From Desulfurococcales archaeon (lineage in GTDB: Archaea; Thermoproteota; Thermoprotei_A; Sulfolobales; NBVN01): 64,000 nt of DNA. Below the pieces are notes generated by a model. The model was given only the letters and a program-made list of their open reading frames with translations. It searched no databases and had not been told where the DNA came from. A program made the position numbers and the translations under genes. The stretch is taken from NCBI GenBank assembly GCA_015523295.1, contig WAKQ01000017.1, positions 84,199 to 148,198 of the forward strand, in the 5' to 3' direction. Of this stretch, positions 1 to 9,986 are shown piece by piece (position 1 is the first letter of the stretch; every line of letters begins with the position of its first letter).

Positions 1-3000
1 TTTGACACTATAGCATATCCATGTCTTAGGTTGTTTTCCACAGCTTTCGCATACGTACTAGGTCTTCCAATCTTCTTATCCTTCATTAACTTAACAATAT
101 CAGACGCTGTAAAGAGGCGCACCTCAGAAGCATTGATAACTTTAGACTCTTCAAGTCTCATCCTCACCTCCTTCATTTCTTTAAGGGCAGGATACACTTT
201 CAGCCTAGAATATCGCAGAAACCCTTCTTTTAATATTTCAACAGGAACGCTAATTTCGACCCTCACAGGCCCCAAAAACGTTTCAAAGGTAGCTGTCACT
301 ACCTCAGCTGGAATCATCTGGCTCGCAATAAACCTGCTGAAGATCATCTCGTACAATTTCCTGTGATACCAAGTCAAATTATTAAATACATTGAAGGTAA
401 ACTCATCTATGTTATTGAGATCGGGAACCGGCTGTGTTGGCCTTATACACTCATGAGTTCCCTCACCTCCCCAAGATCTTAAGTACATCCTATCGGATAG
501 ACCTTCTTTCTCGAGAAACTCCTTAGCTATATTCATTCCCGTAGGAGATACGTGTGTGCTGTCTGTTCTGTGGTAGGTTATGAAGCCAAGCTCGAAAAGG
601 TCCTGCGCTATCCTCATAATTCTTCCAGGAGGAAGCTTAAGCACCCTCATACCATCATAGAGTAGTGAGTCGGTAGTATAGGGTGGTTTCGGCTGAATTT
701 TATTTATAGTTTTATTTACAAGTTTTAAAGTTACGTAATTATTACTTTTCAAGAAGGTAATAATTTCCTCAGCTAGATTACGATCTCTTGTGAAATAAGA
801 TACCCTTAGCTCATTCGGTAGATTAGCAATTATTAAATATCCCTTGCTTTCAAGGTATCTTCTATACCTCTCAACGATCCACTCGAGAACCGGTGTCTGT
901 ACCCTACCACCACCTAACCAATATTTCCCTAATTTACTTTTCAGGACATTACTTAACTCAAACCCTATTAGCCTATCATCAACCCTCCTCACAATCTGAG
1001 CATTCACCCTCTTCTCATCTATAGCCCTGGGATGTAGCAGTGCCTTCAGAAAGCCTTGATGAGTCACCTCATGAAATTCTATTCTCCTGAAGCTCGTAAC
1101 ATAAGGTCGAAGAAGTAGGTAAACATCATAAGCTATCTTCTCCCCTTCATCATCAGGGTCTGTAGCTATAAAGACCTCATCTACCTCTTGCGCCAGCTTC
1201 CTTAAAGCTTCAATGACTTTTTTACTGTCTCGAATTCTCGATGATCCGCATCTAGGGCATCTATCGACATCATCAGTGAATTGGTACCCGCACTTAGCAC
1301 ATCTTTTTATGGTTGTATATATGGGTTTTAGACCCCTATATCCCTTACTAATACCATGAAATGCTTCATTAACGGTGAGGTCGATTAGATGGCCTAAGGT
1401 AGGAGCTATTGTAGCCACATAAACCTCTTTCTTCAGAGGTATAACGGTTTCGTAAGCAATGTATTCTCCGAGATACCTTCTGCCTGGCCTACCGAACATT
1501 CGAGCGATAGTTTTAGCTTTGGTTGGAGACTCTACAACGATGAGAACAGATTTGATCTTTCGAACATCCTTCCCTTCTTCAACATTCTCACGACTCCTTC
1601 TTTGCTCCTTTTTAATCTTCTCCATGTCCACTTCGTTTAATGGCTTGGGCTCAAACGTAGCAACATAATGTGATAGCTTGTTACTGAAAATTCTAAGCAT
1701 TTCTTCATCTTCGTAAAGAATCAGAGATAGACCTAGTGTCATGCTCCCCTTCAATAGACGACTTGACCTACCTGAGGCTTGAATATAAGTCATAACATCA
1801 GGAATGCTTGCCACTAATTTACCTGACCTATACTTGACAATATATGAATCAGTTACGAACTTTCCATGAGTCCTTACATATTTTGAGACGAACAACATTA
1901 CCTTGGGTATAGTTCTCCTAATACGTTCTTCAATCTCCTTAAGGTAGCCGTCAACCTCACCATAACCCCTTAAACTTGCCTGAAGTATCCTTAATTTTCC
2001 GGGGCTCAGTCTTGAGATCCTTGTCATTAGTTCCCTGTCTTCATCACTTAGTTGATAACCCTTACGGGATACCTGAATCAAGGCTTGAAACAGTCCTCTT
2101 GGATTCGTAAGGAGCGATTCAAAAGGGAAATTAAATTTAGGTATGCCTATAAAGACAGTATTATATATTCTCAGAGGCTCATCTATGCCTCTCGTTAGTA
2201 TGCCATAATATGTTGAAACACCTACCAGAACATCAACATCGCCTTTCCTAAGCCTGTCTAGAGACTTTCGTGAAGTTGCTGTAATAGCCTTTAATCCATG
2301 CAGTTTTAGTTCGTCTGCAATCCTTCTAGCCTCCGCTAGCCCCCGTTCCTTGCTTACAAATAATAACGTGCCACCTTCCAAGCCCTTTATCAACTCGGGA
2401 AGGTTAACATCCTTCAAGGGGTAGACAACTTCAATAATGTTTCTTAAGTAGTCCATTATAGAACCTACTTCGAAACCTAGAATCTCCCTCAATACCTTAA
2501 CCCTTGAGCCCCTTGCCCTCCCTGTAGCACTAGCTATAAGTAACTGTCCAATGGCATCGATGTCCAAGGTAGCAGCCAGTTCCATTTCAACCTCATATAA
2601 CTTTTTACTCAGTTCTTCTACCTTCTCCTCATTACCTGCATACTTATGGAACATGAGCTCTGACTTAAGTGAGACTACCTTCCTTGCAAGCTCTATAGAC
2701 TTATCATCCACACCTAGAGTGTGGAGAATTAGATCAATCAAGGAAGACGATTTCAGTAAAGCATCAAAGTCATCAACTATGACTAAGCTGTACCTTAGCC
2801 CTCTAAAGAATTCTTTATTCCTAAATATGAACGCGTGTGTGACTACATCTATCCTGCCATTCTTCAATAGTTTACCGCCTTCAGAGTCCTTTAGATTTTC
2901 AGAGTCATTTATTATCTCCTCACGACTAAGGCTCCTTAATGAGGAGATGACCTGTTTCATCAGCTCTCGCGTGGGGACTATATAGAGAATATTTGCACCC

Positions 3001-3362
3001 TTAGAGGCCCTATAGATCGCATATACCTGGAGAAGTGTCGTCTTACCTACACCTGTAGGAGCTATCAATGCAAATGATTCATTAGAAAGCATTCTCTTAG
3101 CCCACGCTCTTTGAATTGTCCACAGTCTCTTACCGGTCAAGGCAGTGAAAAAATCGTCAAATGCCTTTAATTCATCCTCAAGAAGAAAGAGATCAATCAA
3201 TCTCTTAGCATTACCTAAGGCGGTAAGGACTGATCTTACCCCATCCCTTTTAGCGTCTTTTAGATACTTAGACGGCATACATCTCCTACAAGGAAGCCCT
3301 TGTTTTAACCTGTCTTCACTTATAGGGCCTCCACAGTTAGGACATGCTCCCTTAATAATCAT
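1..3362 (-). CDS. rgy: Reverse gyrase, 3' end outside window
   Basis: ATP-dependent type IA topoisomerase that puts positive supercoils into DNA; it is the hallmark of hyperthermophiles. About 1120 codons are visible. In order: an N-terminal zinc finger (Cys 7, 10, 25, 28), a helicase-like half with Walker A APTGVGKTT near residue 107 and a DDFDAL box in place of DEAD, then a topoisomerase half with an internal zinc finger starting at Cys 688/691, the motif GGGRVQTP near 825 and the active-site tyrosine in ITYHRTDS at about 930. The reading frame is still open at base 1 in the C-terminal IGRPSTYA region, so perhaps the last 50-100 residues are missing. The start ATG at 3362 follows a TATA-like GTTTTATAAG at about 3400-3410. 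It diverges from pyrG. Confidence 0.97.
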   Translation of the reverse strand, partial: MIIKGACPNCGGPISEDRLKQGLPCRRCMPSKYLKDAKRDGVRSVLTALGNAKRLIDLFLLEDELKAFDDFFTALTGKRLWTIQRAWAKRMLSNESFALIAPTGVGKTTLLQVYAIYRASKGANILYIVPTRELMKQVISSLRSLSREEIINDSENLKDSEGGKLLKNGRIDVVTHAFIFRNKEFFRGLRYSLVIVDDFDALLKSSSLIDLILHTLGVDDKSIELARKVVSLKSELMFHKYAGNEEKVEELSKKLYEVEMELAATLDIDAIGQLLIASATGRARGSRVKVLREILGFEVGSIMDYLRNIIEVVYPLKDVNLPELIKGLEGGTLLFVSKERGLAEARRIADELKLHGLKAITATSRKSLDRLRKGDVDVLVGVSTYYGILTRGIDEPLRIYNTVFIGIPKFNFPFESLLTNPRGLFQALIQVSRKGYQLSDEDRELMTRISRLSPGKLRILQASLRGYGEVDGYLKEIEERIRRTIPKVMLFVSKYVRTHGKFVTDSYIVKYRSGKLVASIPDVMTYIQASGRSSRLLKGSMTLGLSLILYEDEEMLRIFSNKLSHYVATFEPKPLNEVDMEKIKKEQRRSRENVEEGKDVRKIKSVLIVVESPTKAKTIARMFGRPGRRYLGEYIAYETVIPLKKEVYVATIAPTLGHLIDLTVNEAFHGISKGYRGLKPIYTTIKRCAKCGYQFTDDVDRCPRCGSSRIRDSKKVIEALRKLAQEVDEVFIATDPDDEGEKIAYDVYLLLRPYVTSFRRIEFHEVTHQGFLKALLHPRAIDEKRVNAQIVRRVDDRLIGFELSNVLKSKLGKYWLGGGRVQTPVLEWIVERYRRYLESKGYLIIANLPNELRVSYFTRDRNLAEEIITFLKSNNYVTLKLVNKTINKIQPKPPYTTDSLLYDGMRVLKLPPGRIMRIAQDLFELGFITYHRTDSTHVSPTGMNIAKEFLEKEGLSDRMYLRSWGGEGTHECIRPTQPVPDLNNIDEFTFNVFNNLTWYHRKLYEMIFSRFIASQMIPAEVVTATFETFLGPVRVEISVPVEILKEGFLRYSRLKVYPALKEMKEVRMRLEESKVINASEVRLFTASDIVKLMKDKKIGRPSTYAKAVENNLRHGYAIVS

Positions 3363-3480
3363 CTCTCATTCCTGGTTAAGACCTGCCTATATTGATGCAC
3401 TTATAAAACCTTCACCCCATGGGGCTTTTTGGGTAAGCCTAAAGAGAAACTTCTTTTAACATAGGTATCATGTAGTTGGT

Positions 3481-5091
3481 GTGGGGGGAGTGGCTAGAAA
3501 ATTCATATTTGTTACAGGTGGAGTGCTTTCCGGATTAGGTAAGGGCGTGACATCAGCATCTATAGGCTTGCTTCTAAAATCAAGCGGCTATTCAGTGACG
3601 GCCATCAAGATAGACCCTTATGTAAATGTTGATGCAGGGACCATGAATCCATACATGCATGGAGAAGTCTTCGTAACGGAAGATGGTGGAGAAACAGATT
3701 TAGACATAGGGCATTACGAGAGATTCTTGAATATAAACTTATCCAAAAAGAATAACATAACTACGGGAAAGATCTACAAGACAGTGATTGAGAAGGAGAG
3801 AAAAGGCGACTATCTTGGAGAAACAGTTCAAATAATTCCGCACGTCACAGATGAAATTAAAAAAGAGATCCGTGAAGTCTCTAAGGAGCAGGGAAGCGAC
3901 ATAACTATTATTGAAATTGGAGGGACCGTAGGCGATATTGAGTCCTTGCCTTTTTTAGAGGCTGCAAGACAGCTTCTAATGGAGGAAGGATCTAGAAACA
4001 CATTTTTTGTACATGTAGTCCTCGTACCTAAATTATCTGTTACTGGTGAGCTTAAGACAAAGCCTGCACAACATAGTATTCAAGAACTCAGAAGAATAGG
4101 CATCCAACCAGATATCATAGTTGCTAGATCGGAGGTCCCCTTAGACTTTGAGGCAAGGAAAAAACTATCACTCCATAGCAGTCTCCCAATAGATGCAGTA
4201 ATCAGCAACCCAGATGTGGAGACTATATACCTTGTACCACTCATTCTCCACAAGCAGAGGATACTGAAAATAATCTCTAAGAAACTAGGGTTAGAACTTA
4301 GAAAGTCAGATTTCAGCCATTGGAAGGAATTTGTCGACAGACTACTCACAGGTTCTACACGGGTTGAAATAGGGATGATAGGCAAATATACAAAACTAAA
4401 GGATAGTTATATCAGCATAGTGGAGGCACTTAAGCATTCTGCGGCCCAATTTCTCGTCAAACCTTCACTTAAATGGTATGAGTCCACTGACATTGAAGAG
4501 GGCAGAATTTCCCCTGAGCAGATCTCAGAAGAGGTAGATGGAGCTCTAATACTTCCGGGATTTGGCAGAAGGGGGGTTGAAGGTAAAATATCAGCTATAA
4601 AGGTCCTCCGTGAAAAAGGTAAACCAGTTCTAGGCATATGTTTTGGACTTCAGCTCATGGTTGTTGAATATGCGAGAAACGTTTTGGGCCTTGATAATGC
4701 AAATTCAACCGAAGTAGATCCCAATACCCCCTACCCCGTAGTGGATCTGCTGAGCATGCAAAAAGGGGTATTACAGAAAGGGGGGACAATGAGACTTGGC
4801 TCCTTGCCGATAAGGCTAGTAAAGGGAACTAAAGCCTTTGCTTTCTATGAAGGTAGGGAAGTTATCTACGAAAGACACAGACATAGATATCAAGTCAACC
4901 CTAAATACATAGACCTACTTGAATCCTCCGGCCTTAGAGTCAGTGGTTATAGTCTCGAGGGTTTTCCTGAAGTAATAGAATCAGTGGAAAGGAAGTTCTT
5001 TCTTGGAACTCAGGCACACCCAGAATTTAAGAGCAGACCCCTAAATCCAGCACCTCTTTTTAAAGCTTTTATGAAAAGTTTACTTAAGTAA
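3481..5091 (+). CDS. pyrG: CTP synthase
   Basis: Makes CTP from UTP, ATP and glutamine, the last step of pyrimidine nucleotide synthesis. The 536 residues match the family length. The N-terminal synthase domain opens with [10 protein letters not shown] (about 13-22) and carries [15 protein letters not shown]. The C-terminal glutamine amidotransferase domain has its nucleophile Cys 387 in GICFGLQL and the His/Glu pair in AHPEF. The start is GTG 3481 or a second in-frame GTG at 3490; both lie just before [10 protein letters not shown]. The gene is divergent from reverse gyrase with about 118 bp between them and appears to be transcribed alone. Confidence 0.97.
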   Translation: MGGVARKFIFVTGGVLSGLGKGVTSASIGLLLKSSGYSVTAIKIDPYVNVDAGTMNPYMHGEVFVTEDGGETDLDIGHYERFLNINLSKKNNITTGKIYKTVIEKERKGDYLGETVQIIPHVTDEIKKEIREVSKEQGSDITIIEIGGTVGDIESLPFLEAARQLLMEEGSRNTFFVHVVLVPKLSVTGELKTKPAQHSIQELRRIGIQPDIIVARSEVPLDFEARKKLSLHSSLPIDAVISNPDVETIYLVPLILHKQRILKIISKKLGLELRKSDFSHWKEFVDRLLTGSTRVEIGMIGKYTKLKDSYISIVEALKHSAAQFLVKPSLKWYESTDIEEGRISPEQISEEVDGALILPGFGRRGVEGKISAIKVLREKGKPVLGICFGLQLMVVEYARNVLGLDNANSTEVDPNTPYPVVDLLSMQKGVLQKGGTMRLGSLPIRLVKGTKAFAFYEGREVIYERHRHRYQVNPKYIDLLESSGLRVSGYSLEGFPEVIESVERKFFLGTQAHPEFKSRPLNPAPLFKAFMKSLLK

Positions 5092-5136
5092 AGGTATTAT
5101 TCTAAGGTGGATATAAACCCGTAATAGATCCTTTAG

Positions 5137-5379
5137 CTAAAGTTTCTTGCTTTCAATTACAATCATAGTAGTGGTACCTCTAACCTGAGGTATTTTCCTG
5201 ATCTTATTAATTACCAACTCCCTCAAAGCTTCGTGAGAAGGGGCCTCAACTTTAACGACAATATCATACATTCCATAAACCTCGTAAACTTCCTTCACCC
5301 CCTCTATTTTAGATAAAGCGTTAATCACTTCAGACTCTGTACCTATCTCAGTGTTTATTAAAACTATCGCGGAAGACAT
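5137..5379 (-). CDS. Stand-alone Lrp/AsnC ligand-binding (RAM) domain
   Basis: An 80-residue protein that is only the alpha/beta ligand-binding half of Lrp/AsnC regulators: it opens with a SAIVLINTEIG strand, has the central VYGMYDIVVKVEA strand pair and ends in a TTTMIVI strand. There is no helix-turn-helix. In archaea such single RAM domains form oligomers and bind amino acids, and may modulate full-length Lrp proteins (family knowledge). The gene faces pyrG (45 bp between the stop codons) and there is no obvious partner next to it. Confidence 0.85.
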   Translation of the reverse strand: MSSAIVLINTEIGTESEVINALSKIEGVKEVYEVYGMYDIVVKVEAPSHEALRELVINKIRKIPQVRGTTTMIVIESKKL

Positions 5380-5433
5380 ACTGTCATCCGTGATTATTAA
5401 TGGTTTATGTTTTATAAGCTTATAGTTACAGCC

Positions 5434-5504
5434 TTTTAGGCCTCAGCAGCCTGGCCCTCATCATTTATAGCTTTCCGACCTTACAAGGCACATCATCAGC
5501 CTTG
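5434..5504 (-). ncRNA. Candidate C/D box guide RNA (weak)
   Basis: Read on the minus strand, this intergenic stretch holds a C box-like CTGATGA (about 5493-5499), a D'-like CGGA (5474-5477), a perfect C' box ATGATGA (5458-5464), an 11-nt spacer and a perfect D box CTGA (5443-5446). Flanks AAGGC and GGCCT could form a short terminal stem. The C and D' boxes each deviate by one base, the D'-C' spacer is long (9 nt) and I could not assign a target. It sits in a 190-bp gap that is otherwise empty. Confidence 0.3.
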
Positions 5505-5573
5505 CACTAACTTCTTAACTTAAGCATTCAAAAAGCTATTGACGGATACACAGTAGTTATAGGGTTGTGGAGC

Positions 5574-6302
5574 ATGAGAATAGAGGCAGGGTATAGAGCC
5601 TATCTATTGGATTCATTGATAAGTAATTACAGAATAATAAAATACGCCATTGAAAAGTTCAATAGCAACGTATATCTTTCTCTTGAACCTTCTATAGGCT
5701 TAATGGAGAGAAAAGGATTACGATACTTCATGGCCATACCTCAGCTGACAATTTTTATACCTGAGACCCTACCCTTCAAAGACCCAGACTTCATATTGGC
5801 TGAAGATATTTGGGTTAACGCGAAGGTTTTACCCAGCCCAATGAAGTTAGCAGCCCTGGGAGAACCCTTCAAAAAGCTACTGGCCCTCATTGGAGGAGAT
5901 CCTACTGAAGCTGTAAACATTTCTAAACCTTCCTGTTTTTTAATAGGGATTAACTCTGGTGTAGACAGTTCAATCTATCTTAAAAAGATAGTTAATCAAA
6001 AACACGTTGCTATCCTCACAGGGTTAAAAGATCTAACATCATCAAGTAAAAGAACATCTGGTCAACCACTCTATTACTGGTCAACACATCCCCTACTCTC
6101 AAACATTTACTTAAATAAGACTAAAATTAACCTAGTTCCAATTAGCTCTCTGAAGAAGTTGAAGTACTTGATTAAGCCCCTCCTATATTTGGACAGTGAA
6201 ACTGTAATGGGAGAGATAGAGTTTAACTCATCAGTTGTTTTCACAGGCTATACTCAAGAACTAAAAGAATTACTTTTCAGGGCTATCCTTTACACCTGTT
6301 AG
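5574..6302 (+). CDS. Hypothetical protein
   Basis: About 242 residues that I do not recognise. No signal peptide, transmembrane segment, zinc site or nucleotide-binding motif is evident. The sequence mixes hydrophobic strands and charged helices, and a SCFLIGINSGVDSSIYLKK stretch near the middle has the look of a Rossmann-like strand and loop. I prefer ATG 5574 over a TTG three codons upstream. The 3' end overlaps the convergent XPB helicase gene by 33 bp, which is unusual in this window. The codon pattern is like that of the neighbours, so it looks like a real resident gene of unknown role. Confidence 0.6.
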   Translation: MRIEAGYRAYLLDSLISNYRIIKYAIEKFNSNVYLSLEPSIGLMERKGLRYFMAIPQLTIFIPETLPFKDPDFILAEDIWVNAKVLPSPMKLAALGEPFKKLLALIGGDPTEAVNISKPSCFLIGINSGVDSSIYLKKIVNQKHVAILTGLKDLTSSSKRTSGQPLYYWSTHPLLSNIYLNKTKINLVPISSLKKLKYLIKPLLYLDSETVMGEIEFNSSVVFTGYTQELKELLFRAILYTC

Positions 6303-7922
6303 TTCATCTAGCTTCATTCTCTTGCGCTTTCTCGACTGGCCCTCTTCAACTGTACCCTTAGCGACTATCTCATAAAGCACGGCCTCCTTACCCGCGCCCG
6401 GTCTGAGAAGCCTGCCTAGCCTTTGTATGAATTGCCTCCTAGAACCGGTGCCAGCTACTAATATTCCAACTGATGCATCTGGTATATCGAGACCTTCATC
6501 ACCCACTGTGGTAACCACTAAAACCCCCTTATCCTCTTTCCGGTATCTTTCAAGGATTGCCGTCCTTTCATCATCGTTTGTAGATCCGGTCAGCAGGTAG
6601 CCGTCGACCTCTTCAGCGATTTTCTTAGCCAAGTCAACATAGTGGGCAAAAACTATTATTTTCTTTCCCTGACGCAGCTCTTTTTCAACTATCTCCTTAA
6701 CCTTATCAATTTTAGCCTTAGATTTTTGAAATATCTGAAGCATCCGGGAATGCGCTCTTAATGCATGAATAGCTCTAAGATTTCCTCTCTTGGCCGCCTT
6801 AACTATATTCTCGAAGCTCTCTCCTCCTGCATATCTCCTGTAAAGTTCCCTTAATTCATTGTACTCCTTCATCTCCTCAGGAGATAGCTGAACCTTTATA
6901 GTCACCACTTTATACTTAGCTAGATATCCCTTTTCGGCCAGTTCTGCCGGAGATTTAAAGAATATCACGCCTCCCATCAAGGGGAAAAGCTGCACATGTC
7001 CACCGTCTTCCCTATAAGGGGTGGCCGAGAGTCCCAATCTGTAGAAAGCTGGAGACATTGTAGCGATATACTTAAACTTCTCTGCTGGCAGGTGATGAAC
7101 CTCATCAATAAGAAGAAGAGTGAAATAAGGCGCTAATTTACCCATAGATCTATAGGCTGTCTGATATGTTGCTAACGTGATAGGAGCTATTTTCTTTTCC
7201 TTGCTATAATACAGTCCGATATACGATTCGTCAATATTAGTAAACCTTAATAGCGACTTACGCCATTGCATGAGCTGCTCCTTCGTATACAGGATTATGA
7301 GCGTTTTGACTGAGGCTTTAGTTAAGGCTGCAATCCCTATTACGGTTTTACCGGAACCCGTAGGAAGTGCTATAATGCCACGGAAGTTATTTTTAATCCA
7401 TGAGTCTACAGCCTCCTTCTGATAATCTCTAAGTTCACCCACGAACTCTATTCTATCTCTAAGGGTTTCGCCCAGTCGGAACCCAGTAAGATCAGATACG
7501 GAGAACCCCAATATCTTGAGCTTGTTGATTAGGTTATTATAGTGCATTGGGTATGTGTAAAATATTCTGTCTTTACGATCATATAAAAGCAAACTCCTTA
7601 ACTCATCATATAACGAACCCAGATACCTCGAGAACCGCACGTATAACTTCTCACCATCAAAGCTAACAATAGCATTACCTAATCTTTCACCTTTAATCTC
7701 CTCTAACTGCTCAACGAGTTCTTCGGAATAATCCGCCCCTGCCTCATCAAGTACTTCAAGGATGTGATCTACTGAAAAACCTCTTTCTAGAACCTTATCC
7801 TTAGAGATCTTGAAGATAGTGACCCCCTTCTCTCTGCCCAAGTAATCGCTGAAAGAAAGCAACTTCTTAAAAACATCTGAACTTACCCAACCGCGAACAA
7901 CGAATTTCGGTTCATTATCCAA
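6270..7922 (-). CDS. xpb: XPB/Rad25-family superfamily 2 DNA helicase
   Basis: A 3'-5' helicase/translocase related to eukaryotic TFIIH subunit XPB, with roles in DNA repair and possibly transcription. Walker A PTGSGKT is at 187-193, Walker B DEVH at 273-276, motif III SAT at 299-301 directly followed by the XPB-specific RED triplet (304-306), and the motif VI region QRLGRLLRPG lies near the C-terminus. The first 160 residues form the damage-recognition-like region. In many archaea XPB is followed by the nuclease Bax1; no Bax1 is seen here. Its upstream neighbour is a small unknown gene 13 bp away, probably in one operon. Confidence 0.93.
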   Translation of the reverse strand: MDNEPKFVVRGWVSSDVFKKLLSFSDYLGREKGVTIFKISKDKVLERGFSVDHILEVLDEAGADYSEELVEQLEEIKGERLGNAIVSFDGEKLYVRFSRYLGSLYDELRSLLLYDRKDRIFYTYPMHYNNLINKLKILGFSVSDLTGFRLGETLRDRIEFVGELRDYQKEAVDSWIKNNFRGIIALPTGSGKTVIGIAALTKASVKTLIILYTKEQLMQWRKSLLRFTNIDESYIGLYYSKEKKIAPITLATYQTAYRSMGKLAPYFTLLLIDEVHHLPAEKFKYIATMSPAFYRLGLSATPYREDGGHVQLFPLMGGVIFFKSPAELAEKGYLAKYKVVTIKVQLSPEEMKEYNELRELYRRYAGGESFENIVKAAKRGNLRAIHALRAHSRMLQIFQKSKAKIDKVKEIVEKELRQGKKIIVFAHYVDLAKKIAEEVDGYLLTGSTNDDERTAILERYRKEDKGVLVVTTVGDEGLDIPDASVGILVAGTGSRRQFIQRLGRLLRPGAGKEAVLYEIVAKGTVEEGQSRKRKRMKLDELTGVKDSPEK

Positions 7923-7935
7923 GGTTTGCTAAGCC

Positions 7936-8286
7936 TCACTCGTATTCCTCTTCCTCGTATAACTCCACAATAACTCTAGCTTTCACATTTCTTTTAAAGA
8001 AAGGCGGGACCTCAGAACCCAAATCCATCGTAAATGTGATCTCGTTCCCTAAGTCATCTCTAAATCTTATCTCGGCTACATATGATTCTTGGCCGCCTCC
8101 CTCCATAGACTTTAAAAGTGCTTTATATAGCCTGGAGAAAGCCAGCTGGAAGGCCACGGGATTGCTTAAGTCTTGAGGTGTTATTTTAGCTTCCGCTAAT
8201 CCCCTAGCTATGTCAACCACTACCTTATCTATGAAACCTTCGCCATTAAAGACTTTTTTATATGAGCTTCCTTCAACTGAACCCAT
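7936..8286 (-). CDS. Hypothetical protein in operon with XPB
   Basis: A 116-residue acidic protein, family not recognised, ending in a Glu-rich tail (YEEEEYE). It has a helical first half (FIDKVVVDIARGLAEAKI) and beta-rich second half. A longer frame reaches 8358, but ATG 8286 is the better start: a TATA-like CCTTTATATT lies at 8321-8330 and an AGGTGT ribosome site sits about 8 bases before the ATG, leaving no room for the longer form in the mRNA. It stops 13 bp before the XPB gene, so the two are probably co-transcribed; a helper of XPB is possible but only by position. Confidence 0.65.
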   Translation of the reverse strand: MGSVEGSSYKKVFNGEGFIDKVVVDIARGLAEAKITPQDLSNPVAFQLAFSRLYKALLKSMEGGGQESYVAEIRFRDDLGNEITFTMDLGSEVPPFFKRNVKARVIVELYEEEEYE

Positions 8287-8320
8287 TATCCTACACCTAA
8301 TCAACCTATAGGCTGTAAAG

Positions 8321-8330
8321 AATATAAAGG
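8321..8330 (-). promoter_or_regulatory. TATA box of the small-protein/XPB operon
   Basis: CCTTTATATT on the minus strand, centred about 40 bp before ATG 8286. Its spacing puts transcription start near 8300, inside the longer reading frame, and so decides the shorter start for the downstream gene. Confidence 0.5.
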
Positions 8331-8419
8331 GTTCCTGCCTAGAGACTCCTAACCTCAAAGCTTATTAATCAATTGCTTAGTTTAAACATCGAAAAGCAAT
8401 ATAGGAAAAGGTGAGAAAA

Positions 8420-8719
8420 ATGTCAGCGTCCCAAGGTCCAATATCCAGCAATGTAGTTCTAGTAGGTAAGAAACCGGTTATGAATTACGTATTAGCAACC
8501 TTAACTCTCCTAAACCAGGGAGTGCCAGAAATTATAGTGAAGGCTAGAGGTCGAGCAATAAGTAAGGCTGTAGATACTGTCGAAATAGTTAGAAGCAGGT
8601 TCCTACCTGATAAGGTCGCAATTAAGGATATTAAGATAGGGAGCCAGGTAGTGACAACTGCCGAGGGCAGGCAGACTAGGGTCTCCACTATAGAGATTAC
8701 CATCTCTAAGAAGGAGTAA
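8420..8719 (+). CDS. alba: DNA/RNA-binding chromatin protein Alba
   Basis: Abundant small archaeal chromatin protein that coats DNA and RNA. 99 residues from ATG 8420, which is preceded by AAGGTG; a GTG nine bases upstream overlaps this ribosome site and is less likely. The signature GKKPVMNYV near residues 18-26 contains the lysine that is acetylated in Sulfolobus Alba, and the family core is followed by VEIVRSRFL and IEITI strands. Divergent from the small gene upstream of XPB. Single gene, no operon partner visible. Confidence 0.96.
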   Translation: MSASQGPISSNVVLVGKKPVMNYVLATLTLLNQGVPEIIVKARGRAISKAVDTVEIVRSRFLPDKVAIKDIKIGSQVVTTAEGRQTRVSTIEITISKKE

Positions 8720-8895
8720 CCGGTAAAATAAAAACATCACAGTAGTATCATTCGATTTTTTGCCAAGTTTAACAAACAGAATAAAACTGACTGGCGTTCA
8801 GCCATAGAAACCTTTAACTCTTCTTTATACTTTTCCACTCCCCTAGGAGGACATAAGGTTTAATTCTCTTAACGTGAGGCTCACAGGGTATTGGA

Positions 8896-9591
8896 TTGGG
8901 GAGATTACTGGACAGAATTGCTCTTGCAAAAAAACCTCTTCTTCAAGTCGCCCTAGACTTCGTGAGGTTAGAAGACATGTTAAGGGTGGTTTCTGCGTTA
9001 AGAGACCTTCCTATTGACATATTTGAGGTTGGCACCCCTTTAATAAAGAGCGAAGGCGTGAGAGCTATATCGTTGTTAAAAGCCTTCATAGGCGACCGAG
9101 CTTTAATTCTTGCAGATATGAAAACGGCAGATGTAGGGGGTTTAGAGACGGAGATCGTAGGAAATGCTGGAGGTGATGTAACCACAGTTCTTGCTTCAAG
9201 TGATGATGAAGTAATACTTAGTGCACTGGCCAAGGGTAGTGAAGTGGGGTTGGATGTGGTTGTGGACACCGTCGGATTAAAGAACGTTGAGGAAAGAGTG
9301 GAACGAATTATAAGCCTCGGTGTTAGATTAGTCAATCTCCACGTAGGCATAGATGTGCAGAAAGCCGAAGGTTTGAATGCTGCTGATCTAGCTGAGAAGT
9401 ATATGGGTATGGTTAAAAAGTACAGAGATAATGTTGTATTTTCTATCAGTGGAGGGATTAAACTGGAAGACGTAGTAAAACTTAAGGAGAAAGGATTCAG
9501 GGTAATTGTAGTAGGTTCATCAATAACTAAGGCACCCGACCCTAGAAGAGCTACATGTGAAATTCTAAGGTCTCTTGAGAAAGATTGTTAA
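8896..9591 (+). CDS. hxlA: 3-hexulose-6-phosphate synthase
   Basis: OMP-decarboxylase-superfamily TIM barrel. In archaea without an oxidative pentose phosphate route, it runs in reverse with 6-phospho-3-hexuloisomerase to give ribulose 5-phosphate and formaldehyde, supplying pentoses. 231 residues; the family signature ILADMKTADVGGLE lies near 73-86, with QVALDF at the first strand and VVGSSIT at the last. Start TTG 8896. The isomerase partner is not adjacent and a role in formaldehyde fixation cannot be excluded from sequence. Confidence 0.88.
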   Translation: MGRLLDRIALAKKPLLQVALDFVRLEDMLRVVSALRDLPIDIFEVGTPLIKSEGVRAISLLKAFIGDRALILADMKTADVGGLETEIVGNAGGDVTTVLASSDDEVILSALAKGSEVGLDVVVDTVGLKNVEERVERIISLGVRLVNLHVGIDVQKAEGLNAADLAEKYMGMVKKYRDNVVFSISGGIKLEDVVKLKEKGFRVIVVGSSITKAPDPRRATCEILRSLEKDC

Positions 9592-9662
9592 TGACTTACT
9601 AGCATGTGAGTCCTGATTTTTAAGTTAATTAATTAAACAAAATCTTTCAGGTGTTTAATAAT

Positions 9663-9986
9663 ATGCTAGAGCTGTTGCTACTGGTGGTGACCTTAATTCT
9701 GACTTTTCTAGCCGTAAGTGGTTACGATCAATACATAGCGACAAAGATTAAGGCGCGTACACTTAGGGATAGATCTAGGCTATACCCTACAGATCACACC
9801 TTTGCAGAAGGCGATCCTTTTACCCGGATGAGGATTAAGAAAGTCAAGGCCGCTAAGGTGGGTAGCTATCTAGTTGTAACTCTTGTAATAAGCGAAGGAG
9901 GGAGAGGAGGAGAGAAAATAGAAATTGAAGATCCAACACTCCTTCTCCCTCTAGTGAATGGCGAAAATGCTGAAACACTTACTTAA
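9663..9986 (+). CDS. Small membrane-anchored hypothetical protein
   Basis: About 107 residues. The N-terminus is a single hydrophobic helix (LELLLLVVTLILTFLAVSG) followed by a basic, soluble domain with two or three predicted strands (SYLVVTLVISEG). I do not know the family. ATG 9663 is chosen because GGTG at 9650-9653 sits at ribosome-site distance; the in-frame GTG 9651 would use those same bases. It converges on the TIP49 gene with an 8-bp overlap. Confidence 0.6.
   Translation: MLELLLLVVTLILTFLAVSGYDQYIATKIKARTLRDRSRLYPTDHTFAEGDPFTRMRIKKVKAAKVGSYLVVTLVISEGGRGGEKIEIEDPTLLLPLVNGENAETLT

Noticed and set aside
2551..2985. 144-codon open frame on the plus strand
   Set aside because: Antisense to the helicase domain of reverse gyrase; composition is Ser-rich and shadow-like.
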